In this document: piece after piece, positions 56,901 to 64,000 of the stretch
How positions within the stretch are numbered: the stretch's first letter is position 1
Layout: every line of letters begins with the position of its first letter
Assembly: GCA_023151275.1 (NCBI GenBank)
Contig: JAKLJI010000014.1
Span: forward strand, 38,964-102,963
Source: Bacteroidia bacterium
GTDB lineage: Bacteria; Bacteroidota; Bacteroidia; UKL13-3
DNA: 64,000 nucleotides
Direction: 5' to 3'
The notes under the pieces: model-generated
Told to the model about the DNA's origin: nothing
The model's input: only the letters and a program-made list of their open reading frames with translations
The model's database searches: none
Program-made: the position numbers and the translations under genes

Positions 56901-59542
56901 CCAACACAGTTCTTAATGATATTGCTATCGATAATTGCTGATTTCAAACCTCTGGCGAAAATACCAGCCTGGTTAGCTGCACCACCGATATAAGTAGTTG
57001 AGTCAGTTCCAGAAGGAGGAATGTTACCACCAATCAGGTTGCCTTGAATTCTAAAGTTCAACGCGTTATTGAAACCACCTGCGAAAATACCAGTTCTCAC
57101 AGCACCGATTTCGTTACCAATAAACTGGATATTTTCATAACCTGTTAATGTGGTAATTAATGGAGTTGTTGTAGTGATAGGATTTCCAAGGTAGATACCC
57201 ACTGAAGTATTTACAAGTTGGGTAGTGGAATGACCAAAAATTCTACAATTTCTTATCGTAATATCATTACTAGGAATGTCACTTGCTGCAATTTGGATGA
57301 CTCTTGCATTCGCTGTGCTGGCAGAAGAAGGCAAACGGAAAGTTATTCTTCTGTTTGTTCCACCATCAATAGTTACCCATTTAGCTCCCTCAATACTTAA
57401 AACAGCAGAGTTAGAGAAGTTCAAGGCGTTTGGAGGACGCACGGTAGCAGAGAATCCTGTTGCAGGTCTGATTAATACAGGTGTTCCTAAGTTTGCATTC
57501 GGATAATCAATCATGGCAGGTAACCATCCTGTTTCACCAGCATAACCAGGCGCAAATTCGATAACCACATTACCGCTACCTGCAACACCATAAGCATTCA
57601 AATAAGTAATTGCGTCAGCAAGTGTTGCGAAAGTTCCATTCTGATTCAAACGAGTTGGATAGCTATTGAAGCCATTAATCTGATAAACACGAGGGGCAAG
57701 CATACCTACGTTTGCGTTAACTGAATCACCAAACCATTGGTGGCAGCCAATTGCTGCAAAACGTCCCTGACCTGTTCTTGAGTTTCCAAAAATATCGGTT
57801 GTTACCTTGAAGTTGATTGAGTTAAAGATGCTCAGATAAAACTGGAAGAATTCATTCAATGCAGCACCTCGGAAATAGTTAACGTGATTCCTACCATTTG
57901 GAACTCTTAAGATTGAGTCCGAAAGCTCAAAAGCAGGAATTGCAGTCAAACTTGAGGAGTCAGAGGCAGAGAAGTTCATATAAGATCTAATAGAAGACCT
58001 GTCACTTGCTGCACCCGTGCGGGCGATATACATTTTACCTCCACCACGCGTATCGGTAAAGTAGTTGTTAAAGTTTGAGTAAGTAAATGGAGTAGCACCG
58101 CTTCCAATAACCAAGTTATAAATGCTGTAACCTGTAGTATTTGCAGGCAAAGGACCCATGGTATTGGCAAATGAGTTATTCATCATAATAATACCACCAG
58201 TTACCGTTGAGTGCGAAACAAAACAAGCCGAGTTACCATTAGCAGGAAGTGTATTTCCTGTCAAATTGATACTGTTATAGAAAATCTCAAATCCGGCATT
58301 TGCAGTACTTGTTCCATTATCGAACAAAATACCCATTGGATATCTGTAACCGGTTAATCCAGCAACAGCAGCCGTTGCAGATAAGTTTGAAATAGAGTTA
58401 TTAGCAATTAGAATTGCACGAGGAGTTGTGTAATTGCCTAAGCTAACACGAATAGCACTTACACCTCCTGAGCCAGTAGCGTTCAGGTTGTAAATAGTAT
58501 TCCTTGTGATTTGAATATTTGAGTCAACTGAGAAATTGGCAGTTGAACCTTCATGTGTTAAAAAGATTGCACGGTAATCAACTGAAGCAGGAACTAGGTT
58601 ACGGATAGTGTTGTTATCAACAACAGCAGTTGAAACAGTATTCAGGTAAATACCCGCTACGTTAGAACCACCACCTGTAAAACCGGTAAAGGATCCTCCA
58701 AGAGGATTTGAATAACCACCGATAATATTGTTTGAGATTACAATGTTTTTCTCAAACATATTTACAGTAGTTGCCCTACCACGCATGTAAACACCATAGC
58801 TGGTTCCCAGGATTTCGTTGTTAATCACAGACAGGTTCTCACTGCGTGATAAAGCCACAAAACCCGGAGCTGTTGCAGCACCAAGATAAACACCAGCAAA
58901 GGCCGGGAAAGTTGTCAATGTGTTGTTACCAACCAATTGGCAATTTCTTACAGAAAGGAACTGACATTTCTGTCCGGTATTTGGCATAAAGTCAACCACA
59001 CGGGAGTTAGTTCCCGAGTTTGTAGGCAACCTAAAGCTCAAATTCCTTTGTCCGGGAATCCCTTCACCATCGATAGTAAAATACCATGCAGCATTAAAGC
59101 GAACCAGTGCGCCGTTAGCAGGAACACTTGCTGTTGTAATGACAAAGTTTTGTCCAGCAGCTGGTTTAAGGACAATTGGTCGGGATGCATTAGCAAACAT
59201 GTTCGACCAACCACCTACTCCGGTAGGAGCTCCAATGTTGATGACACTAGGTTCTGTACCACTGTACCCCGCACTAAGCAGGAAAGTAATCTGGCCCGTA
59301 GCAGAAGTGAAATCAACCCCATTTGCATTGAGGTAACTGATTGCACCATACTGCGGCCCAGTAGCAGAACCCATCAGGTTAAAAAATGTGTCAACTGGAG
59401 CAACTAAATCGCTGGCTCCGTTAACCACGTAGGTCGTGTTCCCCTTCAGGGTTTGACCCAGAGCGGCAAATGTCCCCGAAAGGCCGAGGCCAATCGTAAG
59501 AACTAGGGCTCTAAGAATTGATTTCTTGTAGAAATATTTCAT
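50993..59542 (-). CDS. Giant T9SS-secreted surface protein with three beta-helix modules and PKD domains
   Basis: The protein has 2849 residues. A signal peptide (LRALVLTIGLGLSGTFAALGQ) precedes three homologous modules at about residues 30-615, 620-1170 and 1175-1730. Each opens with a YxxNG.../DAITYLNAYG-type segment (ATLADAITYLNAYGVAGSG, STVRKAIEYLNSQGIDGS). Each continues ...GYxGET..., KWxTIDG, a right-handed parallel beta-helix rich in NNxI and xGIYL repeats, and ends with an IGxHQW/MGAHEY-like closure. A jelly-roll/MAM-like domain follows (about 1850-2030, FEGANNPIWTVQKM), then about six PKD-like domains (about 2240-2720, with WQWGDNT, WNWGNGQ, WDFGDNT and WNFGDRDS). A type A T9SS domain closes it (LSAYPNPFTNTASLHFEL ... 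YKQLIKQ). It is probably a long surface fibre for adhesion or polysaccharide contact; the ligand is unknown. Confidence 0.85.
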   Translation of the reverse strand: MKYFYKKSILRALVLTIGLGLSGTFAALGQTLKGNTTYVVNGASDLVAPVDTFFNLMGSATGPQYGAISYLNANGVDFTSATGQITFLLSAGYSGTEPSVINIGAPTGVGGWSNMFANASRPIVLKPAAGQNFVITTASVPANGALVRFNAAWYFTIDGEGIPGQRNLSFRLPTNSGTNSRVVDFMPNTGQKCQFLSVRNCQLVGNNTLTTFPAFAGVYLGAATAPGFVALSRSENLSVINNEILGTSYGVYMRGRATTVNMFEKNIVISNNIIGGYSNPLGGSFTGFTGGGSNVAGIYLNTVSTAVVDNNTIRNLVPASVDYRAIFLTHEGSTANFSVDSNIQITRNTIYNLNATGSGGVSAIRVSLGNYTTPRAILIANNSISNLSATAAVAGLTGYRYPMGILFDNGTSTANAGFEIFYNSINLTGNTLPANGNSACFVSHSTVTGGIIMMNNSFANTMGPLPANTTGYSIYNLVIGSGATPFTYSNFNNYFTDTRGGGKMYIARTGAASDRSSIRSYMNFSASDSSSLTAIPAFELSDSILRVPNGRNHVNYFRGAALNEFFQFYLSIFNSINFKVTTDIFGNSRTGQGRFAAIGCHQWFGDSVNANVGMLAPRVYQINGFNSYPTRLNQNGTFATLADAITYLNAYGVAGSGNVVIEFAPGYAGETGWLPAMIDYPNANLGTPVLIRPATGFSATVRPPNALNFSNSAVLSIEGAKWVTIDGGTNRRITFRLPSSASTANARVIQIAASDIPSNDITIRNCRIFGHSTTQLVNTSVGIYLGNPITTTTPLITTLTGYENIQFIGNEIGAVRTGIFAGGFNNALNFRIQGNLIGGNIPPSGTDSTTYIGGAANQAGIFARGLKSAIIDSNIIKNCVGLTNVSNGFRGIDLDETSSVPFSDIVVSRNQIYNLTTATGTFCTGIRIFLIATDTINSRGIILQNNFVGRILGAGVASNFASNQNPYGIMVEAAGPHPRPGINLLHNTVNLSGTGMASANSGCAALYLNANIRGGISAVNNILINRINMTATSGRRYAIFAGFATSPFNGQNNVLPFAINNNNYFAGGNNTNYIGGLATAVRTNINDWRGSTAIAPNSDGNSFFWPTKFLSDTTPEFEMVSSSLIPSGAAFATLICDDIYGNKRFQCGSTTSLGRWIGALENGTANPPLQGGSTYLINGIQNPPAATDPTSGSFSTVRKAIEYLNSQGIDGSFGGFKTIKLMISSGYVGETDSFTGPITVLDYPRMNPSRLVVLTLAAGRADTIKIVPAVPASALPNASVIRFSGAKWFTIDGSNDGTTTRDLVIQAPSSFTAANNKVIDIISGVDPITSLRPNTTNISIRNTNILGNSTTAAVQTFAGIYSGGLATPSNNSFGRNDNLTIDNNFIGAVNYGIYLRAYSRRDSMDQNLTINGNTIGGTVAPGGTASTNYFGGINDAAGIYLVGQANATVSSNIIRNNVRTFSNPKGIELATIAGQYTGLDSVVTINSNRIFNIGTIAASGAYGIYLNFGTDSSNIQRGINIVNNMIYGITSGGTASTTAANFALNPFGIYFHAPSTIIRRNGDVDIDVNLYYNSINLALDKSMTTTGAISACVGISPSIIGGIRSYNNIFQNRLGANVATNAYAVACGGAFNPFKESNHNNYYSAAVTPASNDLVGSNVATTAKAGYNHWTEIMSFTGQDTLSLNFVAPFISDNNLFIAPGTTSVLHGSAKPLFSVTSDINGSFRNFAIPTMGAHEYENGVYIDSVQPRVFNSSDKTSCYAFGVTQTFRIYDRLAASDTLYYRINGGAVASLQATINDGTLRTYAFPPIPGSALLEYRVSARDFRNPPNIGTYPFGKEWDTLNISISNFPYTNGFEGANNPIWTVQKMSGNADWEIGSFGSISNPPIGAFTGQKAAMFRASNYGAGSSARLVSPCLDFTNLKSPTLRFRVTQNSDVPTKNDSISVTITFGGGFFSVPLKTVRRLPDAAGSFNFPGWDVREVCLAEFAGLAGLRIGFEGYAAGGGQNMMIDDIEIFEDLQTQRITPTMFAQCFRDSATIVVPNTDSRFRYFTYNVNTGLAMNFREGTGSSLNINLYPPAVDTLPVTIQAVNMFSVANGTGFNAPPSYCRNFMLDTVSIVVNRFYNGPFVIAGTPFSGSYNIGDNNNPDGFKSGDTLTYQFVPPAFYTNADYGTRWTIASVSAQNVTANPRKPFTDFAVVNPTSTTPGYIRVFAKNDHIDTTYQFTVTMRLLDSNCDSVMYRSFRVVTPPIADFNIPTGNLCALNILSFTAEPSIRPNPLVNGPYTFTWQWGDNTTPGIGLNPQKIYTTPGSYTIKLFLSNRFGVVSTKETTIQVLPAPVADFTASTPCANDSTLFTANSQPTGTSYNWQFPGNVTDNRDVARFNFTKFDTTYTVRLTITNSSGCSNVASKPFYVFAKPKADFTSTPHCLSNNVPLSNSSTIQSGTLGFEWNWGNGQTSLGANPVYKFPTSGTYSVTLKAISSFGCVDSMVRAVTVNDRPFAGFTVANACKDDQVAFTNTTTFSGGAQNVQYSWDFGDNTFSSSATPSKVFVATGSRTVVLKAVDALNGCRDSVSKVVTINYKPVATFSATPEAVCANNDIVISNNSYTFDGDQFKCSWDLGNGDTSTVCAPGTFKYATPGSYNLKLTVTTVTGGCNDVRIIPITVSAPPTLTIDTQYVDKNLFPYCDYSSKLKFSPSIKNAISYTWNFGDRDSSTSKQPEPVFTYPDRGTFNVRLTVEDIGGCKVTRIQPVLVDCKVGVQDELASQFNLSAYPNPFTNTASLHFELAQSELVKVSVIDMLGREMKMTNLGRLSGGKHDVVLDESYFGSAGSYMVKIQIGDTNVYKQLIKQ

Positions 59543-59568
59543 ATGGGTTAAAGAGTAATCAATAATAC

Positions 59569-59599
59569 CAAAAGTAAGGATTCAAAGGCATAAAACAAG
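59569..59599 (-). promoter_or_regulatory. Promoter of the giant surface-protein gene
   Basis: Minus strand: CTTG (one off TTTG), a 19-base spacer and TACTTTTG (exact), 26 bases before the ATG. Confidence 0.6.
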
Positions 59600-59627
59600 A
59601 AGTTAGACAAGCCTTAGCTTAAATTTT

Positions 59628-61184
59628 TTATTTTTTTTTAAGGATATCCTTATCGGGCTTTTGAGGCCTGAGCTGAGGCAGCCATCTGAATCCCTTGAGT
59701 TTCAAGTCCTCCGGCTTAAGCTCATCAGGTGGGTATAAAGTTGCATCCGGGTTATTAAAAAATGCTGCTGAGTTCAATTTTCCCGATTCAAACCGAAAAT
59801 TCATCTCCCCACAGTCGATTACATTGATTCCGATGTAATGCACACTATCCTCTTTTTCATAATGAATACTCTGGCAGTTTCCACTAACAAACAAATCCCG
59901 AATGCGTGATGAATCCAACTTTCCTGCCATCATTCTACCTTTAATTTGGTTGAAATGAATTCCTTTCTCTTTACTAACCAAAAATGCATCGCTTAACAAT
60001 CGGAAAGAATCGATGGAATTGTTCTTCAAATAAAATCGAATGGTATCCGAACTAATCTGGTTTTCACCATTCCACATGATTGGAGAATAGAATAAGGAGA
60101 TACAGGAATCATCTGCTAAATAAACCAGAGAATCTGTAACTACTTGAATTTCCTTTTGGAAAATCTTCACCCTTCGGTAGGCCTGAATGTATTCCTTTTG
60201 CAATTTCTGCTTCTGAAAAACTGCAATAGTATCCGCAAAAATATATAAGCTATCCTTCCCGTCTGATCTAAAAACATAAGGTGTTCCAGTTACATAGGTA
60301 TAACCTTTTAATCCGTTGGTTTGGGCAAAGCTACCGTAGACATGCAGTTTCTGTGCTGAATCAAACAAATGAAAATTTTTAATTCCCCGACCAAATTTTG
60401 TTTTACGATTGTAAAACAGACTATCCGCCTCTAACATCCGTCTATCCGAAAAAAGAACAGGCTTTCCACTAAGTTGAGTAATATCTGTTTTTGTATCGTA
60501 CCAGCCACGATCACACAGAATCCGGTCTTTGGCTGATTTAATATCAGCTGAGCCAAAGAAACTTACCTTTTTACTTCCTGTATTATAAAGTAATGTATCA
60601 CTGGTCATGGTATATTCAGGATTTACAAACGCAACCTCTTTTTTGAAGTAAAAATCGCGTGTTCTTGCATAATAGTAGCCGTATTTACTCGTAAGGGTAC
60701 CTGAAGTACTTATTATTTCCCCTCCTTGGTTGTAATAACCGTACTGTAAATTCATATCATAATCCAACTGGGAGGTTGTAAGAGACATGGAATTATCCCA
60801 TAGTTTAACATTGCCATCTAATTCTGCCAACTTTGAATTCCCATTGTAAATCAGGTGTTGCCCTGTTATCCAAACCGAATCGTTATGATTGATTCTAACA
60901 TTTGAAAAAGCCTCTACCCTATTTTCTTTATCGTAAAAAAAAGCACTATCACATTCCAGAATGGTTTTATCCTGCTTCATTTTTACAGAGCCTAATAATT
61001 TTGTATACTGATTATCCTTTTGATTTACCACCTCAGCTTCAGAGGCAAATACAATCTCAAGTGGAGTATTTTTGCCGGCAACCTGAGCATATCCATTGAT
61101 TGAAAGCACACCGAACAGGAAAAGAAAAAGTGCAGAAAGCTTCTTTTTTAAACAGGTATGCTGCGAAATATCAAAATAAAACAT
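59628..61184 (-). CDS. OstA-like LPS-assembly family protein
   Basis: This 518-residue protein has a signal peptide (KKLSALFLFLFGVLSINGYAQ) and a repetitive beta-strand body in which about 25-residue units recur (CDSAFFYDKENRVEAFSNVRINHNDSVWITG, YNTGSKKVSFFGSADI). This is the OstA/LptA-like jelly-roll that shuttles LPS across the periplasm, here in the long Bacteroidota form. It ends in a basic tail (RPQKPDKDILKKK). A -7 box (TAGTTTTG) lies 4 bases before the ATG. It is divergent from tilS with only 46 bases between starts. Confidence 0.8.
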   Translation of the reverse strand: MFYFDISQHTCLKKKLSALFLFLFGVLSINGYAQVAGKNTPLEIVFASEAEVVNQKDNQYTKLLGSVKMKQDKTILECDSAFFYDKENRVEAFSNVRINHNDSVWITGQHLIYNGNSKLAELDGNVKLWDNSMSLTTSQLDYDMNLQYGYYNQGGEIISTSGTLTSKYGYYYARTRDFYFKKEVAFVNPEYTMTSDTLLYNTGSKKVSFFGSADIKSAKDRILCDRGWYDTKTDITQLSGKPVLFSDRRMLEADSLFYNRKTKFGRGIKNFHLFDSAQKLHVYGSFAQTNGLKGYTYVTGTPYVFRSDGKDSLYIFADTIAVFQKQKLQKEYIQAYRRVKIFQKEIQVVTDSLVYLADDSCISLFYSPIMWNGENQISSDTIRFYLKNNSIDSFRLLSDAFLVSKEKGIHFNQIKGRMMAGKLDSSRIRDLFVSGNCQSIHYEKEDSVHYIGINVIDCGEMNFRFESGKLNSAAFFNNPDATLYPPDELKPEDLKLKGFRWLPQLRPQKPDKDILKKK

Positions 61185-61188
61185 TTGT

Positions 61189-61206
61189 CAAAACTAGCTA
61201 TTTTTG
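61189..61206. promoter_or_regulatory. Back-to-back -7 elements between the OstA-like gene and tilS
   Basis: Minus strand TAGTTTTG (61189-61196) and plus strand TATTTTTG (61199-61206), both exact, are separated by 2 bp. No matching -33 boxes are seen. The track's tilS start (TTG 61204) is inside the second box. Confidence 0.45.
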
Positions 61207-61230
61207 GGCAAAAGAGGCCTCGCAATAATT

Positions 61231-62538
61231 ATGCCCATTCCCAACTCAGCTTTTGCTTTGTTCCATAAATTCAAAAAATACAATGAATTGCATGGTCTAT
61301 TTAATGAGGGAGAAACTGTGCTCCTGGCATGCAGCGGAGGGATTGACTCAATGGTTTTATTTCATCTACTCCTTCAATTGAAACAACCTTTTGCCGTTGC
61401 GCATGTAAATTACCAGCTTCGAGGAAAAGAGAGCGATGACAACCATGAATTTGTAAAAGCATGCTGTATAAAGTATCAAATAAAACTTCATGATTTGATT
61501 GCAGCTCTCCAAAACGGCCCAGGAATTCAGGAAAAAGCACGAAATGTTCGTTATCGATTTTTTGAAGCGGTTCTGAGAGAAAATAATTATTCAAAATTAC
61601 TAACTGCACACCATGCCGACGATCAACTAGAAACAATGCTTTATAACTTAGCAAGAGGAAGTGGGTTAAAAGGAATTGGAGGGATGAAGTTGAAATCAAA
61701 CTGGATAACCAGACCCTTATTATTTGTTGCTAAGGAAAAAATAATCGAATTCGCAAATGCAAATCAGATTGAATTCAGTGCAGATTCAAGTAACGAAAAA
61801 ACTGATTACTCAAGAAACCTTATCCGAAACAAAGTAATTCCAATTCTTAATTCCATCAACTCTCAACTAAGTTCTCATGCCTTTTTCACTTCTCAAATTG
61901 TTCAAAATTCAATCTATGAACTTGCAACAAGAAGACTTAGCGTTCCATTTAAACTTCTTAAGGAGGAAATCCTTCGACAACCCTACCCTTTTGAATGGAT
62001 AAATCAAAAACTTTCTGATTTTGGGTTCAGCAGATCTCAACTTGAAAGCATTTTTGAACTACTTAAAAACAATAAATCAGGAAAAATTTTCCAGGGTAAA
62101 CTTGCAAAACTAATTCTTACCAAATCTGGCATATTAGTATGTGGTAATTACTCATCCATTCCTATTCGCAGATTAGTTTCAATCCCTGAAACAATTGAAA
62201 CACCTTTGGGAAATTTTGAATTTTCCCTGATTGATTCCTTGGATGACAATTTGTACAAGCATGAACAAGCGCTTTTTCTGGATATTGACAAAATTCAAGG
62301 TTCACTTTACTTGACCAAAATACCTCCAGGTATGCGGTTTAAACCACCAGGCTTAAAGGGTTCTAAAAAGGTTAATGATTATCTAAGTGACAAAGGAATT
62401 TCAATTTTGGAAAAAGAAAACACCTATTGCCTTGTTAACGAAAACAAACTTGTGGCCATTCTACCTTATGTGGTTTCAACAGAATTTTTGCCTGATGTTA
62501 ATACAGAGTTTGTACTTTCAATTGCCTATAAATACTAA
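61231..62538 (+). CDS. tilS: tRNA(Ile)-lysidine synthetase
   Basis: This 435-residue (from MPIPNSAFALFHKF) enzyme attaches lysine to C34 of the AUA-reading tRNA-Ile, an essential step. The PP-loop ATPase motif is ACSGGIDSMVLFHLLL (about residues 34-49) and the nearby catalytic AHHADDQLETMLYNLARGSGLKG (about 129-151) is diagnostic. A C-terminal substrate-binding domain follows, including KIPPGMRFKPPGLKGSKKVNDYLSDKGIS. Length is normal for Bacteroidota. The start 61231 is preferred over TTG 61204. It diverges from the OstA-like gene. Confidence 0.93.
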   Translation: MPIPNSAFALFHKFKKYNELHGLFNEGETVLLACSGGIDSMVLFHLLLQLKQPFAVAHVNYQLRGKESDDNHEFVKACCIKYQIKLHDLIAALQNGPGIQEKARNVRYRFFEAVLRENNYSKLLTAHHADDQLETMLYNLARGSGLKGIGGMKLKSNWITRPLLFVAKEKIIEFANANQIEFSADSSNEKTDYSRNLIRNKVIPILNSINSQLSSHAFFTSQIVQNSIYELATRRLSVPFKLLKEEILRQPYPFEWINQKLSDFGFSRSQLESIFELLKNNKSGKIFQGKLAKLILTKSGILVCGNYSSIPIRRLVSIPETIETPLGNFEFSLIDSLDDNLYKHEQALFLDIDKIQGSLYLTKIPPGMRFKPPGLKGSKKVNDYLSDKGISILEKENTYCLVNENKLVAILPYVVSTEFLPDVNTEFVLSIAYKY

Positions 62539-62578
62539 ATGATTTTGAAAGCTGAACTTTTCAAATAATTCATTATAC

Positions 62579-62614
62579 AAAAAGGGCCATAGTGTTAATT
62601 CTACGGCCCTTTTT
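62579..62614. terminator. Bidirectional terminator between tilS and the last gene
   Basis: AAAAAGGGCCaTAG and CTAcGGCCCTTTTT form a stem with one mismatch and an 8-base loop, with T/A runs on both sides. It lies between two converging genes. Confidence 0.88.
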
Positions 62615-62629
62615 CTTTTTGTTGAATTC

Positions 62630-64000
62630 TTACTGAACTACGATTCTTCTGGTAAAGGTTCCAGATTTTGTTTTCAAGGTAGCCAGGTAAACTCCTGAAC
62701 CAACACCTGACAAATCGAGCTCATTTTCGCCCAAATTATTTTTGTCAATTGAGTACGATATCACTTTTCGGCCTTGGATATCATTCAATTCAATTTCTGC
62801 ATCTGATTCAAGTTGAGTTACCAATCTAAAATACAATTTACCGCTTGTCGGTACTGGATAAACTGTAAGGAGTTTCTCAAACTCAATCAAATCCTCAGCA
62901 CCACCTGAAACATCATTTACCTTAATATACCTAACTGCATCCTCACTTTTGTTTCCACTCAAATCGGTAACACGATAGGTAACACTAAACAATCCAGGAA
63001 TATCTCCAAACCAACGGTTGCTTGAGCCTGGAATCAGTGGCAATGTATTTTCAACCACCAATCTTGTCCTCATTTCGAGGTCTGAATTGTAATCATCCAC
63101 CAACTCAACTCCTGGATCAATGAACTCTTTCCACCTATCCAAATTAATTGTGTTGCTGCCTAATATTTTAACAAATGGCGCAGTATTATCAATGATTTCA
63201 ATTTCACGTCTGGCAGTATCTCTGTTTCCATCAGGATCTGAAACGATGTACAATCTGGTTATTTTTCCAAGTGAGTTAACTGGAATTACAGCTGGAATCA
63301 TGGTTAATGTTAGAGTATTCTTTGGCCAAACATTGTCATTGAAGCTCACTCCCGGATCTTCAAAAGGCCTGTAAACACTCCATTTCAATGGATTATCTCC
63401 TTGAAGCTGAATAGTTGGCGCCACTTTATCAAGCACCTTAATTTCAACCATTATTTCATTGGCAATGTTTCCAGACAAATCTCTGGCTTGGTAAATGACA
63501 AAGAAGGATCCCACTTTATTAACATCAATTGGACCGGAAATCCATGTTGGTTTTAGCCCTTTCCAAAAGTTATCTGTTACAGTTACCACCTTTTCTAGGT
63601 CAATTGAGGTTTGAACCTGATGCTCAAAGAAATTTTGTCCAGGCTTAAAGTTTGGTGTAATTACTGGTCGGGTAGTATCACCTACAACCACTAGTCGGTT
63701 TACAGTTGCGTTCTTGCCAAATGCATCGGTAATAGAATACAACCTTGAATATTGACCAAGTTTTGTGGTATCTACAATGCCCTCAACAAGAACATTAAAA
63801 GAAATATCATTTCCTTGGTTGTCTCTCGCAACAACTCCAGAATCAATGAAAGAATTATACACTTCAACGTATTGCTGACTTGGTCCTTTCAATGAAATTG
63901 AGGGTCCAGTTTGATTCAATACCACAAATACTGTTCTGTACAAGGTATCTGATACATTGCCATAGTAATCTGTTACAATATACTTCAAGTAGTTCGGACC
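62630..64000 (-). CDS. T9SS-secreted protein with DUF5011 repeats (5' part outside window)
   Basis: The reading frame is open to the right edge, so only the C-terminal 457 or so residues are present. They consist of four or so Ig-like DUF5011 repeats of about 85 residues. Each has a motif of the kind LKGPSQQYVEVYNSFIDSGVVARDN, LQGDNPLKWSVYRPFEDPGVSFNDN, or ILGSNTINLDRWKEFIDPGVELVDD. They end in a type A T9SS sorting domain (LLTVYPVPTSGKLYFRLVT ... FTRRIVVQ). The track start (TTG 63988) is internal to a repeat. The intact protein is likely a large surface protein of similar style to the giant gene. Confidence 0.85.
   Translation of the reverse strand, partial: GPNYLKYIVTDYYGNVSDTLYRTVFVVLNQTGPSISLKGPSQQYVEVYNSFIDSGVVARDNQGNDISFNVLVEGIVDTTKLGQYSRLYSITDAFGKNATVNRLVVVGDTTRPVITPNFKPGQNFFEHQVQTSIDLEKVVTVTDNFWKGLKPTWISGPIDVNKVGSFFVIYQARDLSGNIANEIMVEIKVLDKVAPTIQLQGDNPLKWSVYRPFEDPGVSFNDNVWPKNTLTLTMIPAVIPVNSLGKITRLYIVSDPDGNRDTARREIEIIDNTAPFVKILGSNTINLDRWKEFIDPGVELVDDYNSDLEMRTRLVVENTLPLIPGSSNRWFGDIPGLFSVTYRVTDLSGNKSEDAVRYIKVNDVSGGAEDLIEFEKLLTVYPVPTSGKLYFRLVTQLESDAEIELNDIQGRKVISYSIDKNNLGENELDLSGVGSGVYLATLKTKSGTFTRRIVVQ

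Noticed and set aside
58937-59407. 156-residue plus-strand ORF inside the giant gene
   Set aside because: It is antisense to the signal-peptide and first-module region, has cysteine- and serine-rich random composition, and no promoter or family signature.
51000-59500. Possible DNA tandem repeat or CRISPR-like array in the giant gene
   Set aside because: The repetition is at protein level with diverged codons; no regularly spaced identical units of CRISPR length are visible.

Overview
The window looks like a chromosomal segment of an uncultured-type Bacteroidota (Cytophagales/Sphingobacteriales/Flavobacteriales grade; I cannot place it more finely). The evidence is seen directly: three proteins end in type A T9SS sorting domains, there are two carboxypeptidase-regulatory-domain TonB receptors, Bacteroidota-typical families occur (DUF4293, DUF6089, DUF4403, OstA-like, paired OmpH/Skp genes downstream of bamA), and promoters of the form TTTG-N18/19-TAnnTTTG stand in front of the RNA genes and several operons. 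Base composition is even and moderately AT-rich. I see no transposase, integrase, phage gene, CRISPR array or rRNA, so most of the window is core genome, with cell-surface genes as the variable part.

Layout. 1-9 kb: DUF4293 protein, small M50-like membrane protein, DinB-fold protein, T9SS-secreted esterase-like protein lacking the usual serine, TonB receptor, TatD hydrolase, then a processive GT2 plus NodB deacetylase pair. 9-14 kb: TolC and membrane-fusion protein without a pump gene, then GT2 plus GT-C-like membrane protein. 14-20.7 kb: GT51 transglycosylase with an AsmA-like front part, frr, gltX, a lipoprotein, a stand-alone B12-binding protein and an enoyl-CoA hydratase. 20.7-31 kb is a long minus-strand envelope block: GT9, glutamine amidotransferase, hydrolase, CBS protein, nadK, two DUF6089 proteins, uppS, bamA and two Skp-like chaperones. 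31-36 kb: gapA, tRNA-Glu, rpsO-pnp, gpsA. 36-48 kb: a transglutaminase-like DUF3857 protein, acyl-CoA carboxylase beta, the SRP RNA, a second TonB receptor, MOSC protein, rpe, DUF4403 lipoprotein and a LytS/LytT-type two-component system. 48-51 kb: atpDC, acyl-CoA thioesterase, tRNA-Arg. 51-64 kb: a 2849-residue T9SS surface protein, the OstA-like protein, tilS, and the end of another T9SS protein that runs off the right edge.

How the genes fit together: uppS (lipid carrier), bamA with its Skp-like helpers, OstA-like protein and the GT51 enzyme serve outer-membrane and wall assembly. The T9SS cargo and TonB receptors are what the cell displays. frr, gltX, rpsO, pnp, tilS, the tRNAs and SRP RNA serve translation and RNA metabolism. 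The carboxylase beta subunit, B12 protein and enoyl-CoA hydratase hint at branched-chain/propionyl-CoA metabolism, but they are not in one operon.

The most interesting items are the giant protein built from three tandem beta-helix modules followed by about six PKD-like domains, the serine-less esterase, the AsmA-like/GT51 fusion, the epsilon subunit without its C-terminal domain, and a recurring -7 element placed only 4-5 bases before start codons, which suggests leaderless mRNAs. I found no clear new defence or mobile system. All domain calls are from reading the sequence, without database searches.
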